From Blastocatellia bacterium (lineage in GTDB: Bacteria; Acidobacteriota; Blastocatellia; HR10; J050), in contig JANWZE010000103.1 in assembly GCA_025054955.1 (NCBI GenBank), positions 1 through 64,000 of the forward strand: a DNA stretch of 64,000 nt, read 5' to 3'. Under the pieces are notes generated by a model that saw nothing but the letters and a program-made list of their open reading frames with translations, was not told the origin of the DNA and ran no database searches. Below, one piece after another: positions 28,150 to 37,523 of this stretch (position 1 is its first letter; the number at the start of each line of letters is the position of its first letter). Both the position numbers and the translations under genes were made by a program.

Positions 28150-29133
28150 ATGGTCTCTTCAATTTCGGTCGTCATACCGGTTTACAACAGCGAGTTGACG
28201 CTCGCGCCGCTGGTCGCCCGTTTGGAACCGGTGTTGGCCAGGGAGGCGAGGGCATTCGAAATCATTCTGGTCAATGATGGAAGCCACGATCAGAGCTGGA
28301 ATGTCATCCGCGAGTTGGCCGTGCAACATGCGTGTGTTCGTGGGATCAATCTGATGCGCAATTACGGGCAGCATAATGCGCTGCTTTGTGGCATCAGGCA
28401 AGCGAAGTACGGGGTGATCGTCACGATGGATGATGATTTGCAGCATCCGCCGGAGGAAATCCCGAAATTGTTGGAGAAGATGGCTGAAGGGTATGACGTG
28501 GTCTACGGTGTGCCTAGGAAGTTGCCTCATTCATTTGCACGCAATCTGCTTTCGAAGCTTTCCAAGCGCGTATTGTCTTGGACAATGGGCGTCAAGAGCC
28601 TGCGTGACATCAATGCCTTTCGCGCCATCCGAACGGAGTTACGTCGGGCGTTTTCCAATTACCAGAGTCCGCAATTGCTACTGGATGTGCTGCTGTCGTG
28701 GGGGACAACGCGGTTTGGCGTCGTTGTGGTTGACCATTGCCCGCGACAGCTCGGCAAATCCAACTATACGTTACGCAAGCTTGTTAATCAGTTATTGCTC
28801 ATACTGACGGGCTTTAGCACAGCGCCGTTGCGACTAGCCAGTTTAGTGGGGCTCACATTTACATGCTTTGGAGTGGGTGTCTTAATCTATGTCATCGCAC
28901 GGTATCTGCTCCAAGGCAGTATACCGGGGTTTCCTTTTCTAGCCTCGATCATTGCGATTTTCTCCGGCGCGCAATTGTTTGCTCTTGGCATTATCGGGGA
29001 GTATCTGGCTCGGATGTTCAACCGTAGCATGGAACGTCCGGCCTATGTGATAAGCGAGATGGTCGAGCCAACTGGCCAGGTGGATAGAAGTCTGGCATTC
29101 CAGCAAGCGAGGCATGCTGAAACTTCGATCTGA
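28150..29133 (+). CDS. GT2 polyprenyl-phosphate glycosyltransferase with two C-terminal helices
   Basis: This protein is about 327 residues long from the ATG at 28150, with GGAGG 11 bases upstream; a longer frame starts at 28117 and overlaps the preceding gene. ISVVIPVYNSELTLAPLVAR, EIILVNDGSHDQSWNV, LMRNYGQHNALLCGIRQA and VTMDDDLQHPPEEIPKL are typical of ArnC/GtrB-type enzymes. Two helices follow at about residues 225-290 (ASLVGLTFTCFGVGVLIYVI and FLASIIAIFSGAQLFALGII), then a GEYLARMFN end as in GtrB. It loads a sugar onto undecaprenyl phosphate. The last 20 bp overlap the next gene. Confidence 0.9.
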   Translation: MVSSISVVIPVYNSELTLAPLVARLEPVLAREARAFEIILVNDGSHDQSWNVIRELAVQHACVRGINLMRNYGQHNALLCGIRQAKYGVIVTMDDDLQHPPEEIPKLLEKMAEGYDVVYGVPRKLPHSFARNLLSKLSKRVLSWTMGVKSLRDINAFRAIRTELRRAFSNYQSPQLLLDVLLSWGTTRFGVVVVDHCPRQLGKSNYTLRKLVNQLLLILTGFSTAPLRLASLVGLTFTCFGVGVLIYVIARYLLQGSIPGFPFLASIIAIFSGAQLFALGIIGEYLARMFNRSMERPAYVISEMVEPTGQVDRSLAFQQARHAETSI

Positions 29134-29665
29134 CGTCACCGTCGTGCCTGTAAGCCTGGAGCACGCGCCGAATATGTTTCGGTGGATGTGCGATCCGGTT
29201 ATTCGGAAGAACCTTGGATTGCGGAGCGAACCGTCACTGGAGAGAACTGAGACATGGATCAAGAATGCGCTGCAAGACCCAACGGTGCATCCTTTGGCAG
29301 CTTTGCTCAATGACCAACATGTCGGCAATGTCGTTTTGGATCGCATTGATGCTTATCTGGCGAGCGCCCGGTTATCTGTTTACATCGGCGAGCCATCCGC
29401 TCGGGGCGCAGGCGTTGGCTTGACCGCCATCTATCGCGCTTTGGTAGAGGGCTTTGAGAGCCTTTGCTTACATAAGGTCTGGTTGACGGTGCATTGCCAG
29501 AACTATGCGGCCATCAATGCTTATGTGAAGCTTGGCTTCACGTTAGAAGGGATTCTGCGAGACGAATTCTGGCTCGATGGCCGGCGCGTCAATGCTTGGT
29601 ACATGGGGTTGCTCCATGACGATTTCAAACGGCTTGTCGTCGAAGTTGAGAAAGGCAATGGGTGA
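29114..29665 (+). CDS. GNAT acetyltransferase (RimJ/RimL-like), probable amino-sugar N-acetylase
   Basis: This 183-residue protein has the normal length for this family. VYIGEPSARGAGVGLTAIYR (acetyl-CoA loop), HKVWLTVHCQNYAAINAYVK and LGFTLEGILRDEFWLDGRRV are the hallmarks of the Acetyltransf_3 group, to which sugar N-acetyltransferases such as PseH belong. It is followed with no gap by a WbqC-like gene, which is in turn coupled to a WecE-type aminotransferase gene. Acetylation of the 4-amino sugar made by that enzyme is the likely job; that is inference. Confidence 0.82.
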   Translation: MLKLRSDVTVVPVSLEHAPNMFRWMCDPVIRKNLGLRSEPSLERTETWIKNALQDPTVHPLAALLNDQHVGNVVLDRIDAYLASARLSVYIGEPSARGAGVGLTAIYRALVEGFESLCLHKVWLTVHCQNYAAINAYVKLGFTLEGILRDEFWLDGRRVNAWYMGLLHDDFKRLVVEVEKGNG

Positions 29666-30364
29666 ATGAACTGCGTCATTCTGCAACCATCATATATCCC
29701 GTGGCGTGGCTATTTTCACCAGATTTACAAGGCGGACGTGTTCGTGTTTTACGACGACGTTCAGTACGATAAGCACGGCTGGCGAAATCGCAATCGCATC
29801 AAGACCTCCAGCGGCACTCGGTGGCTCACCATACCGGTCTTGAGCAAGGGCGTTATGGAACAACGCATTCCGATCAACCAGGTGCGAATTAACCCACATG
29901 AAAATTGGGGCAAGAAGCACTTCAGAAGTCTCAGACAAAACTATGGCAAGGCTCCGTACTTTGACCGCTACGCGCCGCTGCTGGAGGAATTCTACGCTCG
30001 TCCTACCGTGTGGCTCGCCGACCTCACCATTGAACTAACGATAGCCTTGGCGCGCGAGTTGGGAATTACGCGCACTCAATTTCTGCGCTCATCCAGTCTG
30101 CGTGTCTCAGGAAGCAAGACAGAACGGCTGGTCGAGATTTTGACAATGCTCGGCGCGACTCATTACATCTCAGGTCCATCGGCTAAGAATTACCTGGAGG
30201 AAGAAAAACTCGCTGCCGCTGGGATCAGTCTGGAGTACATGATTTATGATTATCCTGAATATGAGCAACTTTATCCCCCGTTCGACCCGCACGTCTCTAT
30301 CGTAGACCTTCTGTTTATGACGGGGCCGGATGCTGCAAAGTACATCTGGGACGTCGGCGCATGA
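29666..30364 (+). CDS. WbqC-like family protein
   Basis: This 232-residue protein starts at the ATG immediately after the upstream TGA. The family start VILQPSYIPWRGYFHQIYKAD, and then VFYDDVQYDKHGWRNRNRIK, is complete, as are WGKKHFRSLRQNYGKAPYFD and HYISGPSAKNYLEE. WbqC-like proteins are found with amino-sugar genes in O-antigen clusters. Their exact reaction is not established; acyl or aminoacyl transfer to the amino sugar has been suggested by context. The stop codon overlaps the start of the aminotransferase gene (ATGA), a strong sign of joint function. Confidence 0.88.
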   Translation: MNCVILQPSYIPWRGYFHQIYKADVFVFYDDVQYDKHGWRNRNRIKTSSGTRWLTIPVLSKGVMEQRIPINQVRINPHENWGKKHFRSLRQNYGKAPYFDRYAPLLEEFYARPTVWLADLTIELTIALARELGITRTQFLRSSSLRVSGSKTERLVEILTMLGATHYISGPSAKNYLEEEKLAAAGISLEYMIYDYPEYEQLYPPFDPHVSIVDLLFMTGPDAAKYIWDVGA

Positions 30365-31506
30365 GCATTGATATTCCATTCAATCGCGTCACACTCGTTG
30401 GCACCGAGTATGCTTATATCTCGGACGCCATCAGGCGGTGGCACGTCTCCGGTGATGGACACTTTACCCAGGAATGTCACCGGCTCCTGGAGCACTGGCT
30501 CGGTGTGAAAAAGGCGTTGTTGACAACTTCCTGCACACACGCACTTGAGATGGCGGCGATGTTGTTGAACATCCAGCCCGGCGATGAGGTCATCGTTCCA
30601 TCATTCACATTCGTCTCCACGGTCAATGCCTTTGTGTTGCGCGGCGCGCGGCCTGTCTTTATTGACGTGCGTCCCGATACGCTCAACCTGGACGAGACGC
30701 AGCTCGATCGTCTCATCACACGCCGCACCAAGGCTATTGTGGTCGTGCACTACGCCGGCGTCGGCTGCGAGATGGATAGGATTATGGAAGTCGCCAACCG
30801 CCACGGTGTCGCCGTCGTCGAAGATAATGCGCACGGATTATTCGGCAAGTATAAGGGCAGATACCTGGGCACGTTCGGTTGTTTGGCGACACAAAGTTTT
30901 CATGAGACGAAAAATTTCACGTGCGGCGAAGGCGGCGCGCTGCTGATCAATGACTCACAGTACATCGAACGAGCCGAGATCATTCGCGAAAAAGGCACGA
31001 ACCGTAGCCGATTCTTTCGCGGCCAAGTAGACAAATATACCTGGGTGGACATCGGATCCAGCTATCTGCCCTCAGACATTCTGGCCGCGTTCCTTTACGC
31101 CCAGTTGGAGGCGCGTGATCAGATTCAGGCCAACCGGCGACGAATCTGGGAATTTTACTACGAGCATCTTCAGGGATGGGCAAAAGATCACCGTGTACGA
31201 CTGCCTATTGTGCCAGTGCATTGTGAACAGCCCTATCACATGTTTTACTTGCTCATGCCGTCACTAGAGAAACGTCAGGCGCTGATCAACCATCTGAAAG
31301 CTCGTGGCATTCAAAGCGTGTTCCACTATCTACCGCTGCATCTATCTCAGATGGGGAGAGCGTTTGGTGGGCAACCAGGCGATTGTCCGGTGACGGAACG
31401 CGTGAGCGATTGCTTGCTCCGGCTGCCGTTCTACAATTCATTGACGGAATCGGAACAAACAAGGGTGGTGACCGCGATTAAGGAATTTGATTGGCCCTCA
31501 TACTAA
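30361..31506 (+). CDS. wecE: dTDP-4-amino-4,6-dideoxygalactose transaminase (WecE/RffA-like)
   Basis: This 381-residue PLP enzyme has the normal length. SCTHALEMAAMLLNIQPGDE, VPSFTFVSTVNAFVLRGARP, VVEDNAHGLFGKYKGRYLG (Asp for PLP) and QSFHETKNFTCGEGGALLIN (Schiff-base Lys in ETKN) are diagnostic of the WecE branch rather than of general DegT proteins. It converts dTDP-4-keto-6-deoxyglucose and glutamate to a 4-amino-4,6-dideoxyhexose. The dTDP-glucose synthase and dehydratase genes (rmlA, rmlB) are not in the window. It forms a cassette with the WbqC-like and GNAT genes. Confidence 0.88.
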   Translation: MSIDIPFNRVTLVGTEYAYISDAIRRWHVSGDGHFTQECHRLLEHWLGVKKALLTTSCTHALEMAAMLLNIQPGDEVIVPSFTFVSTVNAFVLRGARPVFIDVRPDTLNLDETQLDRLITRRTKAIVVVHYAGVGCEMDRIMEVANRHGVAVVEDNAHGLFGKYKGRYLGTFGCLATQSFHETKNFTCGEGGALLINDSQYIERAEIIREKGTNRSRFFRGQVDKYTWVDIGSSYLPSDILAAFLYAQLEARDQIQANRRRIWEFYYEHLQGWAKDHRVRLPIVPVHCEQPYHMFYLLMPSLEKRQALINHLKARGIQSVFHYLPLHLSQMGRAFGGQPGDCPVTERVSDCLLRLPFYNSLTESEQTRVVTAIKEFDWPSY

Positions 31507-31840
31507 TCATCTGGAGAAAGGCCATGTGTGAGCCAGAAACCAGGGGTCAGGAGCCAAAAGTCAGAAGCCAGGATCAGGGGCTAGAAGTCAGAGGCCAGAA
31601 GCCAGGAGTCAGGGGCGTAATACCAACCGTCTGGAGAAAGATCGTGTTTGACAAAGCGACGCGGAGCGCAGCAGGAGAACCCCTCAAGCAGCCGTCTCCG
31701 ATTTTCTGCGCGCCTGTGGGATTATGCACGCTACGCTCGTCTTTGCTGAGCCGTGCAAGCGGCGCCTGCGAAGGTAGCCAGGCGCGCCAGGTTTGGAGAG
31801 ATGAAGTTTGGGATGTGGCCGCGTAAGCGGCGCCTGCGAA
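31507..31840. other. Repeat-rich spacer, left part
   Basis: It starts with a low-complexity tract of degenerate CAGGGGTCAGGAGCC and AGTCAGAAGCCAGGA units (31540-31615). It continues with two copies of AAGCGGCGCCTGCGAAGGTA (near 31759 and 31826). No supported gene is present. Confidence 0.6.
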
Positions 31841-32030
31841 GGTAGCCAGACGTGCAACGTCTGGAACCGCAGACCGAAGAATCGTGGCGCGTTGGAGACG
31901 CGCCAGAGCCGCGCGCTTGTGGCCGGTGATCGGAGAGCATGAACGAAGCCGAGGAGAGAACGGCTGGCGCCCCGTCAGGGCGCGTGGGATTGCGGATGAC
32001 GCCCACCCAGACGTTGCACGTCTGGCTACC
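31841..32030. repeat. MITE-like hairpin element, copy 1 (190 bp)
   Basis: The first 24 bases (31841-31864, starting GGTAGCCAGACGTGC) and the last 24 (32007-32030, ending GTCTGGCTACC) are exact reverse complements, and each arm is itself a hairpin around CAGACGT/ACGTCTG. Inside lie the hairpin GGCGCGTTGGAGACGCGCC (about 31886-31904) and a second GC-rich hairpin near 31964-31984. The same plan recurs at 37889-38082. No coding frame is evident, as for a non-autonomous element. The remaining spacer to 32214 holds no gene. Confidence 0.75.
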
Positions 32031-32214
32031 CGCTGGCGGCTGCTGCCGCCCAACTCAATGTCGAGTGAAGATTGCGGATCGCTGCTCAGTCAGTTTGTGT
32101 CTTGGCATTGCTTTTCGGCTCCATGAACGTGGTCTTTCCCTTGGCAATTGGCATAAGTTGACAATTGGCTCGTAGGCTGATTATGGACATTTCAGTTCCT
32201 CGGAGGCTGCTTTA

Positions 32215-33588
32215 ATGTTCAATCAATCCATCACTGTGCGCATGGGGCTCCTGCTTCTACTGATTATCGCCGTCGAAGCCTTTGTCCTTTTGCACGTGCT
32301 GGGCCTTGGATATGTGAAGTTAGAGCACCATGATCATCAGGTCTATGAGCGACTCGCTATAAACATGATGGAACATTCGACGTTTTCGATGGACCACGCG
32401 CCGCCCTTGAGGCCAACAATCTTCCGACCACCGGGGTATCCGGCTTTTATTGCGTTGGTCTACACGCTCTTTGGCAGAAGCGTCATGGCCGTCAGGGTTG
32501 CTCAATTCGTGTTATTGTGGTTGACAGCTTGGCTTCTCTACATGCTGGGCACCCGGTTTGTAGACCGACACAGCGCAACCGTCGCGGCGCTGCTTTGCGC
32601 GACATATCCGCCCTTCGTGTTCATGGCGACGCTTTATTCCACGACGCCGCTTTTGCTCTTTCTCGTTGTTCTCATCATCCTGGCTGTCGCACTCCTGACA
32701 AGCCAGGCAAGCCCACGTCTGCTCTATTTCTTATTGGTCGGCCTTGCGATTGGAGCCTTGGCGTTAGTGCGCCCTGGCTTTGAAGTGCTGGCGGCGCCAC
32801 TTAGCGGGGTCATCCTCTTTGGAAAGGCTCAACCCACCATCAAGCGACGGATTTTTTCAGCGACGGCGCTCATTATCGGCTGCGGTCTTATGATAGGACC
32901 GTGGATCATCAGGAACAACCTGGTCTCGGAGCATCAGTCTGGACTGCGGCTGATGGTCGCTGGCTGGGGCCTTTATACATCTGCCTTACAATATAGAGGC
33001 GACATCAGCTACCGCATGCTCAAGCCAGAGTGGGACCTGTTAATCGCTGATTTTAACCGCCGCAACCAAGAAGCAGCAGAGGCGATGCCCGATCGCTTCA
33101 GCGCCGACGGCAAGCTCCAGAATCCTTATGCGCAAGCCCAACGCGAATTATGGGTCGAACGCAGCTACATCCACGACTCGCTCCAAATATTCAACACCCT
33201 GACGTGGCGCCATATCCTGCCCGATTTTGTTCACCGCGTCTTTTGGTTGTGGAGCACATCAGATGTTTCACCCTGGCAAACGGGGGCATTTCACCGGTTC
33301 GTTCAAGGCTATCACGTGGTGTTGGCCGCTCTTGTGCTGTGGGGATGCTATTTGTGCCGGTCTGTCATCTTTCAGCATACATTGCTTTGGGTGGTGGCCG
33401 TTTACCAAATGCTCCTTCACTTGGTGTTTCACGTGGAGGCGCGTTATAGCCTGGAAGCCCGATTGTTTCTGCTGATCTATGCCGGCGTTGGGTTGAGCTA
33501 TTTGATTTCGCGGCTGCGCCAAAAGAGCGTTACAGGCCAGGCGGCCTCGCTCGACAGCGCGACGCTCCCTCGTGGCGAGGTGCATTGA
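32215..33588 (+). CDS. Polytopic membrane glycosyltransferase, GT39/ArnT-like
   Basis: This 457-residue protein has about 10-12 membrane helices. The first periplasmic loop holds YVKLEHHDHQVYERLAINMM with acidic residues, then RPTIFRPPGYPAFIALVYTL. The sequence RPPGYP after the acidic loop is a recurring mark of the PMT/ArnT-like GT-C superfamily. It would move a sugar from a polyprenyl-phosphate donor to a periplasmic acceptor. A methyltransferase gene starts within its stop codon (TGATG). The donor is unknown. Confidence 0.75.
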   Translation: MFNQSITVRMGLLLLLIIAVEAFVLLHVLGLGYVKLEHHDHQVYERLAINMMEHSTFSMDHAPPLRPTIFRPPGYPAFIALVYTLFGRSVMAVRVAQFVLLWLTAWLLYMLGTRFVDRHSATVAALLCATYPPFVFMATLYSTTPLLLFLVVLIILAVALLTSQASPRLLYFLLVGLAIGALALVRPGFEVLAAPLSGVILFGKAQPTIKRRIFSATALIIGCGLMIGPWIIRNNLVSEHQSGLRLMVAGWGLYTSALQYRGDISYRMLKPEWDLLIADFNRRNQEAAEAMPDRFSADGKLQNPYAQAQRELWVERSYIHDSLQIFNTLTWRHILPDFVHRVFWLWSTSDVSPWQTGAFHRFVQGYHVVLAALVLWGCYLCRSVIFQHTLLWVVAVYQMLLHLVFHVEARYSLEARLFLLIYAGVGLSYLISRLRQKSVTGQAASLDSATLPRGEVH

Positions 33589-34538
33589 TGAAGCCCGTTT
33601 CTGCGCCGACAAGAGAAAATGTCGAGCCTGAGACCTCGGCGGCTGCCGAGCACAACATGCGCTGCCCGGCCTGCCAGGCGCATCGGAGCGTCCGCTTCGG
33701 CTGCAAAAACCAGCACGCGCTTTGGCGCTGCCTGGCTTGCGGCACGGTGTTTATCAATGCGGTGACGAATCACCGCGACTTAAGCGAACTGTATGAGCAC
33801 TACTATGACGGCGCGCGGTTTGAGATTCCGCCAGTTGTGGCACGCTCGCTGGAGCGATTGGTCATGTCGTGTGACTCATGGCGTCAGACCGGTCGTTGGC
33901 TCGATGTTGGCTACGGTGAAGGTGGGTTGTTGACCATTGCTCAGCAACATGGCTGGCAGTGTTACGGGACAGAAATCTCTCCGCCGGCGCTGGCCTATGG
34001 CCAAGAGCGTGGTTGGATCGTCGCTGCTGATGCTGAGCGCGACGCGCGCTTTCCCACCGGCGGGTTTGATGTGGTCACCATGATTGAATTGTTAGAACAC
34101 GTGCCGGCGCCAGACCGGTTCTTACAAGCTGCCGCGCGTTGGTTACGGCCGGGCGGCCTGTTATACATCACGACGCCGAACGCACGGAGTCTGAATCGTT
34201 GGGTGTTGGGTTTGGACTGGAGCGTCTTTGCTCCGCCCGAACACATCACGATCTGGACGGCGCGAGGGCTTATTGCGGCGCTGACCCGCAATGGTTTTGT
34301 GCCGTATCGCCTTCGCAGCGAAGGTCTCAATCCGGCTGAGTGGTTGGCTCGCTGGCGACGCCGAGCGGGCTCAGCCGTTGCCGTCAATCGCAATCAGGCA
34401 GCCTTTGCGTTGAACGAGGCGCTGTCCCGTAGCGCGGCGCGGCGGGCGCTCAAGTCGAGCATCAATCATTGTCTTAGTTGGATGAACATCGGAGATGCGC
34501 TCAAGGTATGGGCGCGACGTGAAAGTCCTGACCGATGA
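33588..34538 (+). CDS. SAM methyltransferase with N-terminal zinc ribbon
   Basis: This protein is about 316 residues long, with its ATG overlapping the upstream TGA. Residues about 25-55 form a CxxC...CxxC ribbon (MRCPACQAHRSVRFG and LWRCLACGTVFIN). The Methyltransf_23 core then shows RWLDVGYGEGGLLTIAQQHG (motif I), FDVVTMIELLEHVPAPDRFL and WLRPGGLLYITTPNARSLNR. The SAM loop is typical apart from Tyr after Gly in GYGEG. Zinc-ribbon methyltransferases of this type are common in surface-polysaccharide clusters. Its stop codon overlaps the next FkbM gene by 4 bp. Confidence 0.85.
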   Translation: MKPVSAPTRENVEPETSAAAEHNMRCPACQAHRSVRFGCKNQHALWRCLACGTVFINAVTNHRDLSELYEHYYDGARFEIPPVVARSLERLVMSCDSWRQTGRWLDVGYGEGGLLTIAQQHGWQCYGTEISPPALAYGQERGWIVAADAERDARFPTGGFDVVTMIELLEHVPAPDRFLQAAARWLRPGGLLYITTPNARSLNRWVLGLDWSVFAPPEHITIWTARGLIAALTRNGFVPYRLRSEGLNPAEWLARWRRRAGSAVAVNRNQAAFALNEALSRSAARRALKSSINHCLSWMNIGDALKVWARRESPDR

Positions 34539-35428
34539 AACGCGCGTTAAAAAAGCTGCGGCTGGTGCAACCGTTCAACTACGTAGCGACGTCAGCCGTT
34601 CGTGGCGTGCTGCGAGCGACGGGCTGGCACTCTGAGTTTATCATTAAGCATCTGCATCGGGCGGGAACGGTCAAATGCCGGCTTCCCAATGGTCGCATGC
34701 TCACTTTGTGGTCGCGCGCTGATGATTGGGTCTCGAATCAAGTTTACTGGCGCGGCTGGACCGGATATGAGCCGGAGACGGCGCCGCTGTTTTTCCGCGC
34801 GGCAACGCGGGCGCGCGTGACGATGGATGTCGGCGCTTACGTCGGGTTCTACACCTTGCTGGCTGCGCACGCCAATCCATGCGGGCAGGTGTACGCATTT
34901 GAGCCGTTGCCGCAGCCCTTTGAGCGGCTTTGCCGCAACGTCTCGTTAAATCGGTTGTCCAATGTACACTGCGTCAACAGCGCCGCTGGCGAAGTTGATG
35001 ACGTGGCCGAGCTGTTCTACGCGGCGACAACGATGCCGACGAACTCCAGTCTGTCAGCCCAGTTCGTGCAAGGCGCTCCGCAGGTCTGCTCGCGTCGCGT
35101 TCCCATCATTCGACTGGATAGCTTCGTTCAGACCAACGGGATTGACTGTGTTGATCTGATCAAAGTGGATACAGAAAGCAGTGAGCCAAGCGTGTTGCGC
35201 GGCGCAATCGAGGCGCTGCGGCGCCATCATCCGATGATCTTTTGCGAAGTCTTACCAGGATGCGGCACGGAAGCGCCATTGGAGCAAATCCTGCGACCAT
35301 TGGGGTATCGGTATTACCTGTTGACGCCGGACGGGCCGGTGTGGCACCAGTACATCGAAGGCCATCCGCAATGGTTGAACTATTTGTTCACGACGCTGAC
35401 GCCTGAGGCGGTGGCAGGGTTGCGATGA
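34535..35428 (+). CDS. FkbM family methyltransferase
   Basis: This 297-residue protein has TMDVGAYVGFYTLLAAHANP (motif I), then GQVYAFEPLPQPFERLCRNV, the FkbM FEP motif, and DLIKVDTESSEPSVLRGAIE in place of the usual KID.EG.E. The Glu-Ser-Ser-Glu version is a little unusual, but the acidic residues are kept. It is translationally coupled (ATGA) to the zinc-ribbon methyltransferase gene. Probable O-methylation of a sugar in the polymer. Confidence 0.85.
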   Translation: MKRALKKLRLVQPFNYVATSAVRGVLRATGWHSEFIIKHLHRAGTVKCRLPNGRMLTLWSRADDWVSNQVYWRGWTGYEPETAPLFFRAATRARVTMDVGAYVGFYTLLAAHANPCGQVYAFEPLPQPFERLCRNVSLNRLSNVHCVNSAAGEVDDVAELFYAATTMPTNSSLSAQFVQGAPQVCSRRVPIIRLDSFVQTNGIDCVDLIKVDTESSEPSVLRGAIEALRRHHPMIFCEVLPGCGTEAPLEQILRPLGYRYYLLTPDGPVWHQYIEGHPQWLNYLFTTLTPEAVAGLR

Positions 35429-35471
35429 GATTGCTCGATTGAATGGTTCACGACGATTCATTCTCGGCGTG

Positions 35472-36587
35472 ATGGTTCATAGCAGTTCAATATCAGTTTG
35501 CGCGCTCGTGCCCTATCCGTTGAACACGGTTCCGGGGCAGCGCTTTCGGATTGAGCAATGGCAGCCGTATCTGGAAAAGGAAGGCATCTTGGTAGACTTC
35601 TTTCCATTTGCCGATGCTCGATTGATGCAGTGGTTGTACCAGCCGGGTCAATGGGTGAAGAAGGCTGCAGGGCTAACGGCAGCGTTCGCTCGTCGCATCC
35701 GGCAACTGCCCGCTGCACGTCGTTATGACGTGATTTTGATTTACCGAGCAATCTGGTTGTTTGGTCCGGCTGCATTGGAACGTGTCGCGTCAGTGTTGAA
35801 CCGACCCATCATTTTTGATTTTGACGATGCAATCTACCTGCTGCACACAACAGAGGCCAACCGGTGGTTTGGCTGGCTGAAGTTTCCACGAAAAACGGAC
35901 GCCATCTGTCGGCTCAGTGATCATGTTGTCGTTGGCAACACGTTTCTGGCTGACTATGCGCGCCGGCATAATCCTTCGGTAACGGTGATTCCGAGCAGCG
36001 TGGATACCGAGCGATTTCGACCGGTTGACAGAGCCAGCACGAGCCATCATGTGGTGATTGGGTGGACGGGCAGTTCAACCTCGCAGACTTACCTGGAGCA
36101 ATTTGCTCCAGTGTTGCGCCAGTTGGTCGTGCGTCGTCAGGTTGAGATTCGGGTTCATTCGGATCGGCCGCCAGTTTTAGACGGAGTACCGGTGAGTTGG
36201 CGGCCTTGGTCACCTGAGACGGAAGCTGACGAGATCGCTCAGTTCGATATTGGCATCATGCCGATGCCCGATGAGTTGTGGGCCTATGGCAAATGCGCTA
36301 TGAAAGCGCTGCTGTATATGGCGTGCGCTGTGCCTACAATTGCTCAAGCCATTGGCGCCAATTGCGAGGTCATTCAGCATGGTGAAAACGGCTTTCTTGC
36401 CTCCACGCCGGAAGCATGGCTGGCCTACCTGGAGGCGTTGATAGACAATCCGGCGCTCAGAAAAAAATTAGGAGCATCTGGTCGCCGAACGGTTGAGCAA
36501 CGCTACTCAATGCAGCAGTGTGCGACACTCTTTGCGCGAGTGGTTAGAGAGGCAGTGAGCCGCCACTGGACCACTCATCATTCATGA
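35472..36587 (+). CDS. GT4-like glycosyltransferase
   Basis: This protein is about 371 residues long from the ATG at 35472, the first methionine before the GT-B start SVCALVPYPLNTVPGQRFRI. YDVILIYRAIWLFGPAALER and IIFDFDDAIYLLHTTEANRW belong to a recognisable subgroup of cluster-encoded glycosyltransferases (FDFDDAI). The C-terminal part has VIGWTGSSTSQTYLEQFAPV and DIGIMPMPDELWAYGKCAMK with ALLYMACAVPTIA as the donor-binding segment. A longer in-frame start at 35439 exists without a ribosome site. Confidence 0.84.
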   Translation: MVHSSSISVCALVPYPLNTVPGQRFRIEQWQPYLEKEGILVDFFPFADARLMQWLYQPGQWVKKAAGLTAAFARRIRQLPAARRYDVILIYRAIWLFGPAALERVASVLNRPIIFDFDDAIYLLHTTEANRWFGWLKFPRKTDAICRLSDHVVVGNTFLADYARRHNPSVTVIPSSVDTERFRPVDRASTSHHVVIGWTGSSTSQTYLEQFAPVLRQLVVRRQVEIRVHSDRPPVLDGVPVSWRPWSPETEADEIAQFDIGIMPMPDELWAYGKCAMKALLYMACAVPTIAQAIGANCEVIQHGENGFLASTPEAWLAYLEALIDNPALRKKLGASGRRTVEQRYSMQQCATLFARVVREAVSRHWTTHHS

Positions 36588-36617
36588 TGCCTCATCTCAA
36601 ACGACGCATACAAACGG

Positions 36618-37523
36618 ATGGACAAGCAATCTAATCCTAAGCGCATCATCCTGGCACAAGCGTCGGCGGGCTCGTCTGATATGTCAAGGAACATTGATCT
36701 TCAAACTGTTTCGGGCTTCGGCTACCAATGGTCTCGCTTCACCCATGCTGAATTGGACCCGGAGGAAAAGCAGCGGGCTTTTATGGACTACTTTCGGATA
36801 TTTCCCTGGCATCTTCTGCCAAGCGATGGCGGAGTTGGCGCAGACATCGGGTGTGGTAATGGACGCTGGTCAACGCTTGTGGCTCCTCGCGTGTCCCACC
36901 TCCACATGGTGGAAGCCAGCGCTCACGCGCTGCAAATAGCCAAGCAGAACCTGTCTCATCATCCCAATGTCAGCTTCCACTGCGCGACCATTGATGACTT
37001 ACCTTTCCCAGAGCAGTCATTGGATTTTGCCTTTGCGCTCGGCGTTTTACATCATGTGCCGGACCCGCAACGAGCGGTCGCCGCCATTGCCCGGAAACTC
37101 AAACCAGGCGCACCCTTTCTGGCTTATGTTTACTACGCCTTGGACAATCGTCCAATGTGGTTTCGCCTGCTCTGGAAGCTAAGCGACATTGCACGTCGCT
37201 GCATTTGCCGGCTTCCGAACGGCCTGCGGTATTATGTCAGTCAGCTCATCGCTGCCGTCATCTACTGGCCCTTGGCCAGAGTCGGACGAATTCTGGAAAA
37301 GGTTCAGTGCTTACCGGATGCTTGGCCGCTGGCCTATTATCGGGATAAATCTTTTTACGTGATGCGGACGGACGCCTTGGATCGCTTTGGTACCCGGCTT
37401 GAGAAACGGTTCACACGGCGCCAGATTCAGGCCATGCTGGAATCGGCTGGCTTTACCGATGTGAGCTTCTCTGAGCATCAACCTTACTGGTATGTCGTGG
37501 GGATTAGATCGAGTGTGGGTTAA
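36618..37523 (+). CDS. Class I SAM methyltransferase
   Basis: This 301-residue protein has VGADIGCGNGRWSTLVAPRV (motif I) at about residue 75, LHMVEASAHALQIAKQNLSH, LDFAFALGVLHHVPDPQRAV and KLKPGAPFLAYVYYALDNRP, all in the Methyltransf_11 order. The middle region (about 175-245) is more hydrophobic (YYVSQLIAAVIYWPLARVG) and may contact the membrane. The substrate is unknown; its position in the locus suggests a sugar or lipid-linked sugar. The 775-bp spacer that follows is repeat-filled. Confidence 0.8.
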   Translation: MDKQSNPKRIILAQASAGSSDMSRNIDLQTVSGFGYQWSRFTHAELDPEEKQRAFMDYFRIFPWHLLPSDGGVGADIGCGNGRWSTLVAPRVSHLHMVEASAHALQIAKQNLSHHPNVSFHCATIDDLPFPEQSLDFAFALGVLHHVPDPQRAVAAIARKLKPGAPFLAYVYYALDNRPMWFRLLWKLSDIARRCICRLPNGLRYYVSQLIAAVIYWPLARVGRILEKVQCLPDAWPLAYYRDKSFYVMRTDALDRFGTRLEKRFTRRQIQAMLESAGFTDVSFSEHQPYWYVVGIRSSVG

